From NCBI GenBank assembly GCA_964433225.1, contig CAYSQA010000005.1, forward strand, positions 1 through 52,307: 52,307 bases of DNA. The letters run 5' to 3'. The translations under genes were made by a program, and so were the position numbers. Origin of the DNA: CG2-30-36-39 sp964433225 (GTDB taxonomy: Bacteria > Patescibacteriota > Microgenomatia > UBA1400 > PJMF01). Positions 17,019 through 25,452 of this stretch are shown piece after piece. Each line of letters starts with the position of its first letter. The stretch's first letter is position 1. A model generated the notes under the pieces. It was not told where the DNA came from. It searched no databases and saw only the letters and a list, made by a program, of their open reading frames with translations.

Positions 17019-19898
17019 ATGTCTGTATTAACCACTCAAATTATTGAAGAAAGTCCTCGAGTTTTATTGCTTGGTAACTATCTCCCCTTTTTACAAAGTA
17101 TGGAGAGTGTTTTTAGTGAGTTTCAACTTAAAACTTGGATTCTGAGTGATCAAGAAATTCCCCATATTGATGTTGATACTTTAGATAAAAATAATGTCTA
17201 TAAAATAATTTGGTGGTTAGATCTGGAAAATAGAGATTCTCTAGAAAAAATAAAAAAATTTGTTGAAAAAAATTTAGAAATTCCAGTCATTATTGTTACT
17301 GCTTTACCTGATAGTTTTGTCAGTTTGACCGAGCCGATAGAAAAACTTGAACAGTTTAAGTTTATTCAAGATTTAACTGTTGATTTGCCCAATAGTTTAT
17401 TTTTCTTTATTCGTGATTTTTTTGATCAAAACTATTTACCTTCTCTATTTAGATTTTCTCTTCGAGGTCTAGAAAAAAATGTTTTATTAGATCCACAACA
17501 AGCTTGTTTTTTTATTGGTTTAAAAACAGTTACAGAAAATTTGAAAACAGCTTTATTTAAGCCTCATACATCTCAAAAAATTGTTCTTCAAGGTAAAAAA
17601 ATCTCTAGTACTAAAGCACTGAGTTTTTTTGCCGAGATTTTTTCTAGAGTTTATGGCAGAGAACTAGAAATTATTCAGAGTGAAGCTGTTAGAGAAACAT
17701 TAAAAATAGATGATTTGTTGGTTGTTAATCTAGAAACAGATGAAAAACCACTAATTAGCAATTTAGTTGAAAAAACAGAACAGTTAAAAACCCAACTAAC
17801 CACTCTTCCCTCTTTGAACAAACAAGAACTAGCTGAGCTAACCAAAACACCAGCCACAACCTCGTTAGAGGTAGAAAAAACGGTTCAAGAAAGTAAAAGT
17901 GATGTAGTTGCTATTGCTGAAACTATAAAAACAAAAAAAGAAACCATATATCAATCTAAAAACATAAATGAGGTTCAGGAAGAAAAGATTGAAGGGGAGT
18001 TGACTCGGCTTTTTAAAGAAAAAAGAACGGTTAAAAAAGAAAAAAGGCTTGATGAGAAGGTAAAAATTTTAAAAAAGGTTTCTAATAAATCAAAGAAAAA
18101 TAAAGTTTTATTTATGGCTGGCATTGGAATAATGATTTTTGGAGGGATATCTTTGGCTTTATGGCTGGTTTTGGAAATAAGTATTCTGTTTGCTAAAAAA
18201 GATTTTTATCAATATCTTTACCAAAACACCCCTCAAAACAATCAACAATATCAACTTGGATTTTGGCCACAGTTTTTGGAAAAACAAACCAGCTTTTACC
18301 AGAAAATTCTTGGTGAATTAATTCTAGAAAAAGCAATGATTGCTGGTTTATTTCAAGACTTTAATGAGCTCCAAAGCTTGCAACTAGAACTAGCTGATAA
18401 AACTGGTAGTTATATTTTGGGGATTTTAGGGACAGGTGAAACTCAAACCAGCTTTTCTCAAGAAATTGTTGATTTGTCGGTAACAATAGAAACTAAAATT
18501 ACTGAAGTTGAAGAGGCTATTTTTTATTTAAATCACGAAGAGACAGCAGAACAACAAAAATGGACTAAATATCTAGAAAATTATAAAGTTGAAATCGCCA
18601 GGATTAAAGAATATCAAGGCTTTTTTACTAATTTTTTTGGGGGAGAAGGTAAAAAAACTTATGCAGTTTTATTACAAAACAATTTAGAAATTCGGCCCAC
18701 TGGAGGATTTGTTCAGGGGATAGCCTTATTAACTTTTGATCAAGGATTGTTAATTGATTCTCAGATATTTAATACTAATGAGATAGATACCCGTTTACCT
18801 GGAGCAGTTGCTTCTCCTGAAGAAATTAAGAGATATTTAGGAGAGAAAACTTGGTTTATCAGAGATAGTAACTGGGATCCAGATTTTCCGACCACAGCCA
18901 AACGAGTTACTTGGTTTATTCAAGAAGCGTTGAAGAAACGAGTTGATGGAGTAATTGCTATTAATTATTATGTTTTACAAGATGTTTTAGCTTCGATTAA
19001 TTCTTTAGAAATACCAGACTATCAAGAGGTACTTACCAAAGATAATTTACTTGAAAGAGTAGAGTTTCATTCTGACGATGAGTTTGTAAACCAACAAAAC
19101 TCCCAACAAAAAGATTATGCAGGCATAATTTATAAACAAGTTTTTCAAGCTCTGAAAACTCTTGAAAAAGGTCAAGCCTTAGCTTTAACAACGGCTTTTA
19201 AAACAGGCTTGGAAAACAAGGATGTTTTAATTAGTCTCTCCGATGAAAAATACCAAGATTTTTTACAAAAAATGGGGTGGAGTGGAGAAATAATTAACCC
19301 ATCTTGTCCTCAAAGTTTTCCTCAAACCAATTGTTTGGTTCAACAGATTTATCAAGTTGAGGCCAATATTGGTTTAAATAGAGTTAATGAATACATTGAT
19401 CGAAAAATAGAGGAGAGAGTAGAGTTTGTTGATAAAAAAATTAAGCATATTAGAACCGTGACTTATACCAACTCAGCCAAGACAGATGGTTGGCCATTGG
19501 GGAGTTATAAGCTTTATTTAAGGTTTATTACCGCCAAAGATACTCAACCAAGGGAAGTATTAATTAATGGTAAAAAACTAAATGGTAATTTGGCCAATGT
19601 TTATTCGGAACGTGAAAATAAAGTTGTTGGTTTTCCACTAGAAATACCCAAAGAATCAACAGTAACCGTTCAATATACTTATGAAACAGCCAAGCTGTTA
19701 GATGAACCATTTTCTTATCTATTATTTGATCAAAAACAACCAGGTATTAATCGAGATGATTTGGTGACAACCTTCTATTTCCCTGGTAGAAAGCCAACCT
19801 TAATCGCTCCTCAGGGGAATTTGGTTGGGGATACTATCGAGTTTACTGCTCAGACAGATGAACACTCTTTTGTGGGTGTTGGATTGCAAACTAAATAA
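17019..19898 (+). CDS. DUF4012 membrane protein with Rossmann-like N-terminal domain
   Basis: The 959-residue protein has a cytoplasmic N-terminal domain (about 1-240, with an alternating VLLLGNYLPFL / IIWWLDLEN / VIIVTALPD strand pattern), a Lys/Glu/Thr-rich linker (about 245-360) and one membrane helix (about 365-392). An outside C-terminal half matches DUF4012: YAVLLQNNLEIRPTGGFVQG, a long charged stretch, then DGVIAINYYVLQDVL. The biochemical role of DUF4012 is unknown; it is common in CPR and Gram-positive genomes near envelope genes. A TACAAT lies 14 nt before the ATG. The N-terminal region is not one I can name. Confidence 0.85.
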   Translation: MSVLTTQIIEESPRVLLLGNYLPFLQSMESVFSEFQLKTWILSDQEIPHIDVDTLDKNNVYKIIWWLDLENRDSLEKIKKFVEKNLEIPVIIVTALPDSFVSLTEPIEKLEQFKFIQDLTVDLPNSLFFFIRDFFDQNYLPSLFRFSLRGLEKNVLLDPQQACFFIGLKTVTENLKTALFKPHTSQKIVLQGKKISSTKALSFFAEIFSRVYGRELEIIQSEAVRETLKIDDLLVVNLETDEKPLISNLVEKTEQLKTQLTTLPSLNKQELAELTKTPATTSLEVEKTVQESKSDVVAIAETIKTKKETIYQSKNINEVQEEKIEGELTRLFKEKRTVKKEKRLDEKVKILKKVSNKSKKNKVLFMAGIGIMIFGGISLALWLVLEISILFAKKDFYQYLYQNTPQNNQQYQLGFWPQFLEKQTSFYQKILGELILEKAMIAGLFQDFNELQSLQLELADKTGSYILGILGTGETQTSFSQEIVDLSVTIETKITEVEEAIFYLNHEETAEQQKWTKYLENYKVEIARIKEYQGFFTNFFGGEGKKTYAVLLQNNLEIRPTGGFVQGIALLTFDQGLLIDSQIFNTNEIDTRLPGAVASPEEIKRYLGEKTWFIRDSNWDPDFPTTAKRVTWFIQEALKKRVDGVIAINYYVLQDVLASINSLEIPDYQEVLTKDNLLERVEFHSDDEFVNQQNSQQKDYAGIIYKQVFQALKTLEKGQALALTTAFKTGLENKDVLISLSDEKYQDFLQKMGWSGEIINPSCPQSFPQTNCLVQQIYQVEANIGLNRVNEYIDRKIEERVEFVDKKIKHIRTVTYTNSAKTDGWPLGSYKLYLRFITAKDTQPREVLINGKKLNGNLANVYSERENKVVGFPLEIPKESTVTVQYTYETAKLLDEPFSYLLFDQKQPGINRDDLVTTFYFPGRKPTLIAPQGNLVGDTIEFTAQTDEHSFVGVGLQTK

Positions 19899-19906
19899 TT
19901 TTTTAT

Positions 19907-19926
19907 TTATCCACATTTTATTCACA
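19907..19926 (+). other. Pair of perfect DnaA boxes
   Basis: TTATCCACA (19907-19915) and TTATTCACA (19918-19926) both fit TTATNCACA exactly, in the same orientation and 11 bp apart start to start. They lie 6.6 kb from oriC and could titrate DnaA or regulate nearby transcription. Confidence 0.7.
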
Positions 19927-19988
19927 ACTTTATAAAAAAATAATTAATTTTTTACTTATCTTTAGTTTTAAAAAAAATCTACAATTTT

Positions 19989-20010
19989 AAGCTCATTAAT
20001 TAGCTTTTTT
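19989..20010 (+). terminator. Possible terminator after the DUF4012 gene
   Basis: AAGCT (19989-19993) pairs with AGCTT (20002-20006) around an 8-nt loop and ends in a T-run to 20010. The stem is short, so this is a weak candidate. Confidence 0.35.
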
Positions 20011-20074
20011 GTTTATTGTTAGGGGAGTTCATGTTTGGTTGTGAAAAACTTTTTTCTCAAGTAAACTGACGGTT

Positions 20075-20123
20075 TGTCAGGTTTATGTCAGTTTCGTGTC
20101 ATTTAAATGTCAGATAAATGTCA
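20075..20123 (+). repeat. Five TGTCA motifs at exact 11-bp period (Pho-box-like array)
   Basis: TGTCA begins at 20075, 20086, 20097, 20108 and 20119. Four of the five continue with G, and the spacers are T/A-rich. A sixth weaker unit (TTTCA) starts at 20130. The first unit also forms an inverted repeat with CTGAC at 20066-20070. An 11-bp direct-repeat period with a TGTCA core is the geometry of PhoB-type (OmpR/PhoB family) operator half-sites. It may instead be an iteron for another protein. Confidence 0.75.
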
Positions 20124-20246
20124 GTTTATTTTCACGTGTTTTAAAGAAAAAAAGATACTTTAGATTGATGTTTCAATTAAAAAATATATAGATATTTAAA
20201 AACTAGTTTGATATCTTTTGATATTAAAGATAACTCGACTGGGGTG

Positions 20247-20255
20247 TGGTACAAT
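20247..20255 (+). promoter_or_regulatory. Extended -10 promoter of rplY
   Basis: TGG plus TACAAT (20250-20255) forms a TGn-extended -10. The predicted start near 20262 gives a leader of about 44 nt that ends in a GAAAGG ribosome site 4 nt before the ATG at 20306. Confidence 0.6.
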
Positions 20256-20305
20256 GTACGCCTGGTTTATAAAGAAAACTAAAAACAATACCGTTGAAAG
20301 GTAAA

Positions 20306-20971
20306 ATGACACAAATGAAATTTTCAGTTGCTGAAAGATCAACTAAAAAACCCAAGCAAATTAGAAAAATGGGGTTAATTCCAGCTAATGTTTATGGTGA
20401 AAAAGAATCAAAAACGGTTGAGATGAATTACCAAGATTTTATCAAACTTTATGATGAAGCTGGTGAAAGTAGTTTAGTTTATTTAACAATTGAAGGAGAA
20501 AAAAAACCACGTCCTGTCATGATTGCTGAAGTTCAGCTAGATCCAATCTCTGCCAAGGTTTCTCACGTGGCTTTTCAACAAGTTAGTTTGAAAGAGAAGA
20601 TCTCTGCTGAAATTCCAGTTGAGATTGAGGGTGAATTCAATGTTCCAGGGGGAGTCTTGGTTATGGTTAAGAATGCGGTTGAAGTTGAAGCCTTGCCAAC
20701 TGATTTACCAGAAAATTTTGTTTTTTCTGCCGAAGCTTTAACTGAGATAGGTCAAACTATTACTTATAAAGATTTGAAAATTGATCGAGAAAAAGTCACT
20801 TTAGTGCTTGGAGAAGAGGGAGAAGATGAACCTCTAATTATTGTTCAAGAACAAAGAGCTGAAGTTGAAGAAGAAGCAGCTGCTGAAATTGATGGAGAAG
20901 AAACTGCTGAAAACAAAACTGAAGGTAATGAGACAGTTTCTACAGCAGATAATAAAGAGGCTGGAGAATAA
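20306..20971 (+). CDS. rplY: 50S ribosomal protein L25 (general stress protein Ctc type)
   Basis: I start the gene at ATG 20306 because GAAAGG sits 4 nt upstream; an in-frame TTG at 20294 would overlap that site. The 221-residue product has the bL25 5S-rRNA-binding domain (residues ~1-90, with LIPANVYGEKES and VMIAEVQLDPIS), the second TL5/Ctc beta domain (about 95-185) and an acidic Glu/Ala-rich tail. It binds 5S rRNA in the large subunit. Two unusual DnaA-box and TGTCA clusters lie upstream. Confidence 0.93.
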   Translation: MTQMKFSVAERSTKKPKQIRKMGLIPANVYGEKESKTVEMNYQDFIKLYDEAGESSLVYLTIEGEKKPRPVMIAEVQLDPISAKVSHVAFQQVSLKEKISAEIPVEIEGEFNVPGGVLVMVKNAVEVEALPTDLPENFVFSAEALTEIGQTITYKDLKIDREKVTLVLGEEGEDEPLIIVQEQRAEVEEEAAAEIDGEETAENKTEGNETVSTADNKEAGE

Positions 20972-20974
20972 TTT

Positions 20975-21400
20975 TTATTCAATAAAATTAGTATTTGGAT
21001 TTATATAGCGGGCTATTTTTAAAAAGTAGTCCGCTTTTTGTTTATCATTAGCGACAAGGTTTAAATTAGCTAAATTTAAATAGTATTTTTGTGAAACATT
21101 TTCCTCAGTGACTGGAATTAAGTTTGATTGTAAGAGTAGTCTGGCTTCTTCTTGAGAAAGTTTAATTGTTTTTACTTGGTCGGTTTGTTTAATAGGCAAG
21201 GTCTTTGGTTTGGGCGGTTCGATAAAACCTGGAGTTTGAAAAATAATTAGTAAAAGTATAAAAGCAAAAACAGTGAGCAAACTATTAATGAATAAAAAAA
21301 ATCTATTAGCAAAGATTTTCTCCAAAAAAAATAAACATAAGTAATAAACTAAAGAAAAAAATAGTTTGCTTACTAAACCGAGGTAAGAGAGTAGTCTCAT
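20975..21400 (-). CDS. Unknown two-TM protein with short C-terminal helical domain
   Basis: The 141-residue protein has two hydrophobic segments (about 5-27 and 35-57), then a Pro/Lys linker and a soluble tail. The tail contains LSQEEARLLLQSNLIPVTEE and a TPR-like helix pair, YYLNLANLNLVANDKQKADYFLKIARYINP. It follows valS by 5 bp on the same strand and converges with rplY. I cannot assign a function. The tail could be a protein-interaction module on the membrane. Confidence 0.7.
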   Translation of the reverse strand: MRLLSYLGLVSKLFFSLVYYLCLFFLEKIFANRFFLFINSLLTVFAFILLLIIFQTPGFIEPPKPKTLPIKQTDQVKTIKLSQEEARLLLQSNLIPVTEENVSQKYYLNLANLNLVANDKQKADYFLKIARYINPNTNFIE

Positions 21401-21405
21401 GGTTA

Positions 21406-23628
21406 TTATTCTGTCAAGTTTTTAGTTGGCCAGGAAGAGGTAATTAACAGCTCTGTCTCAATTAGTTGTTTGTTTTTTAATTCTTGCCAAACAGCTTCAG
21501 TGACAAAAGGCACAAAGGGGTGGAGGAGACCTAAAAATGTTTTTAGTCCAGCAATCAGTTGTTTACCTCCAACTTCACTAGTTTTGGCTAGTTCAATTTG
21601 TTCGTCACAAAACCAGTGCCAAAACTCGTTATAGACGGTCTCAGCTGCGAGTCCAAGTTGAAATTTTTCTAAATTGACAGTGATTTGGGTGGCTATTTGC
21701 TTTAATTTGGCCATAAATTCTTGGTTGTTTTTTGGGTTTCCTTCTTGAGACAAATCTAGGTATTCGAGAATGAATCTAGAAGCATTCCAGATTTTATTGG
21801 AAAAGTTTCTCATTGCTTTAAAGTCTGGTTCACCAACAGATTTGTCTAAACCAGCCGATGATCTGATAACTAGAGCCATCCTGAGCGCGTCAGATCCGTA
21901 TTTTTCGGCTATATCCAGAGGATTAACTACATTACCTTTACTTTTACTCATTTTTTGGCCTTTTTGGTCTCTAACTAGGCCATGAAGATAAATATCAGTA
22001 AATGGTAATTTGCCGGTGATATATTTACCCATCATTAACATTCTCATTACCCAAAAGGGTAAAATGTCATAACCAGTTTCCATGACTTGAGTAGGGTAAA
22101 ACTTGGTAAAATCTTGGGGATTTTTTCTTAAAGTTGTTACAGGCCATTGGGCAGAACTGAACCAAGTATCAAAAGTATCTGTTTCTTGAATAAAGTTTTT
22201 TCCTGGAGAATCAATACTAACAATAAATTTTGCACTAATTGGTGCTCGTAATTCTTGCAAACCTTGGTTAATTGTTTCTAGGTTTGTTCCTTTGATTAAA
22301 AACTCGCCTAGTTTACCTGTAACTTTTTCTTGATTTTCATTTAAAAAACTAACAATAATATCTGGATTTTTTTCAACGTTATACCAAACAGGAATTCTAA
22401 TTCCCCAAACTATCTGTCTAGAGATATTCCAGTCTTTAAGGTTTTCTAGCCAGTGTTTTAGGATTTTATCAAAGCCCGCCCCATGAACAGTAAATTTTTT
22501 GTTTTTTAAGTCTTCCAAAATTGGAGTGGTTAATTGTTTAACTCTGATAAAAAACTGGGGCAGAAGGAGTGGTTCAATTGGCCTTTTACATCTGTAACAA
22601 GTGCCAACTCTGTTAGTATATTTTTCATTAATTTTTTCTATCAAGCCTTTGGCTTGCAAATCTTTAATCACTTCATCCCTAGCAGCTTTAACTTTCATAC
22701 CAGCATATTTGCCGCCATTAGGAGTGATTTTTCCCTCAAGGTTAATGGCGTGGTACATCGGCAAATTATTTTTTTGAGCAACTTGGAAGTCGTTAGCATC
22801 ATGAGCTGGGGTCAGTTTAACAATGCCTGTGCCAAACTCTGGATCAACAAACTCATCTCCAATAATTTCCATTTCTTCATTGGTTAATGGATTTAAAACT
22901 TTTTCACCAATTAAATGTTGGTGTTTTTTATCTGTAGGGTTAACAGCCAAGTGAGTGTCAGCAAAAATTGGTTCTGGTCTAACTGTAGCGACAGTAAGAA
23001 ATTCACTAGGGTTTTTAACTAGGGGATATCTAACGTAGTAAAGAGGTGAAATCTGATCTTGATAAACAACTTCTAACTCAGAGAAACTAGTGCCACAATT
23101 GGTACAATAGTTGACCAGTTGTTCATCCCGATAAAGTAATTCATCTTGATGTAATTTGATAAAAGTTTCTAAAACTTGTTTGACCACTTTTTTATCAAGC
23201 ATAAAAGTAAAGCGAGACCAATCTGCACTGGCGCCAATTTTCTTCATTTGGTCAACAGCTACGTCAGAATTTTCTTGAACATAGTCCCAAATCATTTGGT
23301 AAAGAGTATCTCGGTCAAATTGAAAACGACTTTGACCCTTTTTCTTAAGTTTTTTTTCGAAAACAAATTGAGTCTCTATGCCAGCATGATCTGTGCCAGG
23401 CAACCAAAGGGTTTCATCTCCAAGCATGCGGTGATAACGAATCAAAATGTCCTCTATAGTCAAAAACATTGCATGACCAATATGTAATGGATCATTAGCG
23501 TTGGGAGGAGGCATCATAATGGTAAAAGTCTTACCACTCAAGGTTGCTTGAGGACTGAAAACTTTGGCTTTTTCCCAAGTTTCATAGAGTTTTTTTTCTT
23601 GGTGCTGATGATCGTAACGGCTATCCAT
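21406..23628 (-). CDS. valS: Valyl-tRNA synthetase
   Basis: This is a class I synthetase of 740 residues. It has the HIGH motif in NDPLHIGHAM (about 49-52), an editing domain with LPGTDHAGIETQ before it and FGTGIVKLTPAHDANDF within, the ValRS-type stretch ETGYDILPFWVMRMLMMG, KMSKS near residue 560, and a C-terminal anticodon-binding domain. It is shorter than E. coli ValRS because the C-terminal coiled coil is missing. I choose ATG 23628; an in-frame ATG at 23649 precedes the -10 element. It charges tRNA-Val with valine. Confidence 0.93.
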   Translation of the reverse strand: MDSRYDHQHQEKKLYETWEKAKVFSPQATLSGKTFTIMMPPPNANDPLHIGHAMFLTIEDILIRYHRMLGDETLWLPGTDHAGIETQFVFEKKLKKKGQSRFQFDRDTLYQMIWDYVQENSDVAVDQMKKIGASADWSRFTFMLDKKVVKQVLETFIKLHQDELLYRDEQLVNYCTNCGTSFSELEVVYQDQISPLYYVRYPLVKNPSEFLTVATVRPEPIFADTHLAVNPTDKKHQHLIGEKVLNPLTNEEMEIIGDEFVDPEFGTGIVKLTPAHDANDFQVAQKNNLPMYHAINLEGKITPNGGKYAGMKVKAARDEVIKDLQAKGLIEKINEKYTNRVGTCYRCKRPIEPLLLPQFFIRVKQLTTPILEDLKNKKFTVHGAGFDKILKHWLENLKDWNISRQIVWGIRIPVWYNVEKNPDIIVSFLNENQEKVTGKLGEFLIKGTNLETINQGLQELRAPISAKFIVSIDSPGKNFIQETDTFDTWFSSAQWPVTTLRKNPQDFTKFYPTQVMETGYDILPFWVMRMLMMGKYITGKLPFTDIYLHGLVRDQKGQKMSKSKGNVVNPLDIAEKYGSDALRMALVIRSSAGLDKSVGEPDFKAMRNFSNKIWNASRFILEYLDLSQEGNPKNNQEFMAKLKQIATQITVNLEKFQLGLAAETVYNEFWHWFCDEQIELAKTSEVGGKQLIAGLKTFLGLLHPFVPFVTEAVWQELKNKQLIETELLITSSWPTKNLTE

Positions 23629-23639
23629 AGATAAACTGC

Positions 23640-23648
23640 ATTGTATCA
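23640..23648 (-). promoter_or_regulatory. Extended -10 promoter of valS
   Basis: On the minus strand TGA plus TACAAT (23645-23640) forms an extended -10 located 11 nt before the ATG at 23628. It overlaps the possible upstream start, which argues for the shorter protein and a leader of only a few bases. Confidence 0.6.
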
Positions 23649-23740
23649 TGATTTACCTCTGGTAATAAAATAAAAAAAACTAATTGTAGGTTTTTAAGTT
23701 TTTTTGCGACTAATATTTAATAGTTTAAAAAAGGAAGTTT

Positions 23741-24439
23741 ATGCAAATACCAAAACATGTGGCAATTATTATGGATGGCAACAGACGATGGGCTAAAAAA
23801 AGAGGCCTTGATGTGATTGTTGGTCATCAAAAAATGGCTAATGAAGGTATTGAACGAGTGGTTAAAGCAGCTCTTGATTTGAAAATTAAGTATCTAACTT
23901 TGTGGGCTTTTAGTACAGAAAATTGGGATCGTGAGCCCAGAGAAATTAAAGCCTTGATGGATATTTTTAGAAACATCTTTAAACACCAAGCAGAAAAACT
24001 AGCCAAAGAGGGAGTAAGGGTTAATACTTTGGGTGACCTAACGAAATTTGACCAAGATATTCAAGACAACATTAGCTTATGGCAAGAAAAAACCAAGCAT
24101 AATACTAACTTAACTTTAAATATTGCGCTTAATTATGGTGGTAGAGATGAAATTCTACGAGCGGTCGAAAAAATAACCAGAGAAGTAAAGGCTGGTAAGT
24201 TGGCCGCCGAAAAATTAACTACCGCACAGTTTTCAACCTACTTAGATACAGCTGATATGCCAGATCCGGAATTAATTATTAGAACTAGTGGTGAACAAAG
24301 AATGTCTGGATTTTTACTTTGGCAAAGCAACTACTCTGAGTTTTATTTTACGGATGTACTAATGCCAGATTTTGACCAAACAGAACTAGAAAAAGCCATT
24401 AAAGAGTTAAATTCGAGAAAAAGAAGATTTGGTAAATAG
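23741..24439 (+). CDS. uppS: Isoprenyl (undecaprenyl-type) diphosphate synthase
   Basis: The 232-residue cis-prenyltransferase carries HVAIIMDGNRRWAKKRGL with the catalytic Asp12, the GH/SxxxWxREPRE-type pocket (FSTENWDREPREIKALMD) and the C-terminal DPELIIRTSGEQRMSGFLLWQ substrate-binding motif. It condenses isopentenyl diphosphate units into the long lipid carrier used for peptidoglycan and glycan export. A GGAAG site precedes the ATG. The isopentenyl phosphate kinase at 44.75 kb may feed the same pathway. It converges with the last pilin-like gene after 6 bp. Confidence 0.95.
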   Translation: MQIPKHVAIIMDGNRRWAKKRGLDVIVGHQKMANEGIERVVKAALDLKIKYLTLWAFSTENWDREPREIKALMDIFRNIFKHQAEKLAKEGVRVNTLGDLTKFDQDIQDNISLWQEKTKHNTNLTLNIALNYGGRDEILRAVEKITREVKAGKLAAEKLTTAQFSTYLDTADMPDPELIIRTSGEQRMSGFLLWQSNYSEFYFTDVLMPDFDQTELEKAIKELNSRKRRFGK

Positions 24440-24445
24440 TCTTTA

Positions 24446-24865
24446 TTACCACTGATGATCAGAAGTAGGAATCACAAACTGAAGAATGTTTTTTACTCCA
24501 GTAAATTCTGAAAGCAAGTTTAGAATGACAAAAGAACTTAGGGCTACAATTAGACCGACGATAGCAAAAGTCACTGAGTTTTTTGATTTTTCTACTGCTT
24601 GAGAATTTCCTCCAGATAGTAAAATTCTAACTCCAGCAACTACTAACATCAAAAAAGCCGCAATGCCAACCAAGGTTAAAAAGCTACCCAGTAGCCTGGC
24701 GATTAAACATTGAAAACCTTGAAGAGTAGCTACATCGGTGTTGGTATCGTCAACACACACGCCACTCCAACTAGAACCTTGGGCTTTAACAGGTAGAGCT
24801 GAGTACAAAAAAAATAATGCTGTGTAAACAAAGATAGAAATTCTCTTGAAAGTTTTTTTAAACAT
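24446..24865 (-). CDS. T4SS pilin-like (VirB2/TrbC-type) protein 1, diverged
   Basis: I start at ATG 24865, with AGGAAA 8 nt upstream and a -10 at 24902-24897; a start at 24898 would overlap that -10. The 139-residue product has a signal peptide (MFKKTFKRISIFVYTALFFL...VKA), a Cys pair in the short mature N-terminus, and two membrane helices around a small loop (LLSGGNSQAVEKSKNSVT). That is the two-helix VirB2/TrbC pilin layout. It is the most divergent of the seven and is separated from the rest by a terminator. Confidence 0.8.
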   Translation of the reverse strand: MFKKTFKRISIFVYTALFFLYSALPVKAQGSSWSGVCVDDTNTDVATLQGFQCLIARLLGSFLTLVGIAAFLMLVVAGVRILLSGGNSQAVEKSKNSVTFAIVGLIVALSSFVILNLLSEFTGVKNILQFVIPTSDHQW

Positions 24866-24896
24866 AGCTGCTTTTCCTGTTTTTAGTGGCAATTGC

Positions 24897-24902
24897 ATTA
24901 TA
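24897..24902 (-). promoter_or_regulatory. -10 element of the terminal pilin-like gene
   Basis: A perfect TATAAT on the minus strand gives a predicted start near 24890 and a leader of about 25 nt with AGGAAA before the ATG at 24865. No clear -35 is seen; the normal position falls inside the terminator stem. Confidence 0.5.
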
Positions 24903-24915
24903 CATGAGAAACTAA

Positions 24916-24942
24916 AAACCCCACATTAAAAATGTGGGGTTT
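24916..24942 (-). terminator. Terminator between pilin-like genes
   Basis: AAACCCCACATT and AATGTGGGGTTT form a perfect 12-bp stem with a 3-nt loop, with a T-rich run on the minus-strand 3' side. It ends the transcript of the 24965-25369 gene and is symmetrical enough to act both ways. Confidence 0.85.
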
Positions 24943-24964
24943 ATTTATCAATTTACAAGTACTT

Positions 24965-25369
24965 TTACTTACCTTGAATAGTTCTGGTATTAAAGACCTC
25001 GTTAAGATCTGAAAAGCCGAGGAAGTTCAAAGCTAAAGTTAAGATAGCATATGAAGCTGCCACCACAATCAAACCAATGATAGCAGAAGTAATTTTGTTT
25101 CTAGCAGATTCAGTTTTACCTTTATCGCCGCCACTAGTAATCCATTCAATACCACCCCAAATAAGGTACAAAAAGACCAAGAGAGCAGCTAACACCATCA
25201 CAAAACTCAAGACACCGTTGATCAACCCACCAAAATCAGTGGCAAAACCCTTACCAGGGTCAACATTGGTATCAGTGATTCTGGTAGCAGCAGCCACTGG
25301 TAAAACACTAGAAGCCAAACCGCTTAGAGCAACTCCTGTAGAGATAACTAATTTTCTGGCTTTTGTCAT
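24965..25369 (-). CDS. T4SS pilin-like protein 2, probable major pilin
   Basis: The 134-residue product has a signal peptide (MTKARKLVISTGVALSGLAS...AAA) and two membrane helices around the family loop GGIEWITSGGDKGKTESARN, followed by KITSAIIGLIVVAASYAI. This is the VirB2/TrbC-like pilin architecture. It alone in the cluster has both a strong promoter (25440-25416) and a perfect terminator behind it, plus an AAGGAT ribosome site. I infer that it is the most highly expressed member and perhaps the main pilin subunit. Confidence 0.85.
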   Translation of the reverse strand: MTKARKLVISTGVALSGLASSVLPVAAATRITDTNVDPGKGFATDFGGLINGVLSFVMVLAALLVFLYLIWGGIEWITSGGDKGKTESARNKITSAIIGLIVVAASYAILTLALNFLGFSDLNEVFNTRTIQGK

Positions 25370-25415
25370 ATGATCCTTTTTATTTTTTTATTCCTTATTA
25401 AGTAACTGTTTGCTA

Positions 25416-25445
25416 ATTGTATCAAGAATTTGGCAGAATAGTCAA
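25416..25445 (-). promoter_or_regulatory. Strong promoter of pilin-like gene 2
   Basis: On the minus strand TTGACT (25445-25440) and TACAAT (25421-25416) are 18 bp apart, and the -10 is extended by TGA. The leader is about 40 nt and A/T-rich, ending in AAGGATCAT before the ATG. Confidence 0.75.
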
Positions 25446-25452
25446 AAAAACT

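Larger units (their letters stand above)
19899..20305. other. 407-bp intergenic region: DnaA boxes, terminator-like hairpin, TGTCA array, promoter
   Basis: This is the longest non-coding stretch in the window. In order it holds two perfect DnaA boxes (19907-19926), a terminator-like hairpin (19989-20010), another DnaA-box-like site TGTGAAAAA (20040-20048), five phased TGTCA motifs (20075-20123), and an extended -10 promoter (20247-20255) with a 50-nt leader to rplY. Very AT-rich sequence fills the gaps. I see no open frame or tRNA. Confidence 0.75.

Noticed and set aside
20075..20123. TGTCA series as a CRISPR array
   Set aside because: Repeats of 5 bp at 11-bp steps are far too short and have no unique spacers.
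24866..24898. Upstream in-frame start of the terminal pilin-like gene
   Set aside because: It overlaps the -10 TATAAT and would add residues ahead of a normal signal peptide; the internal ATG has a ribosome site.
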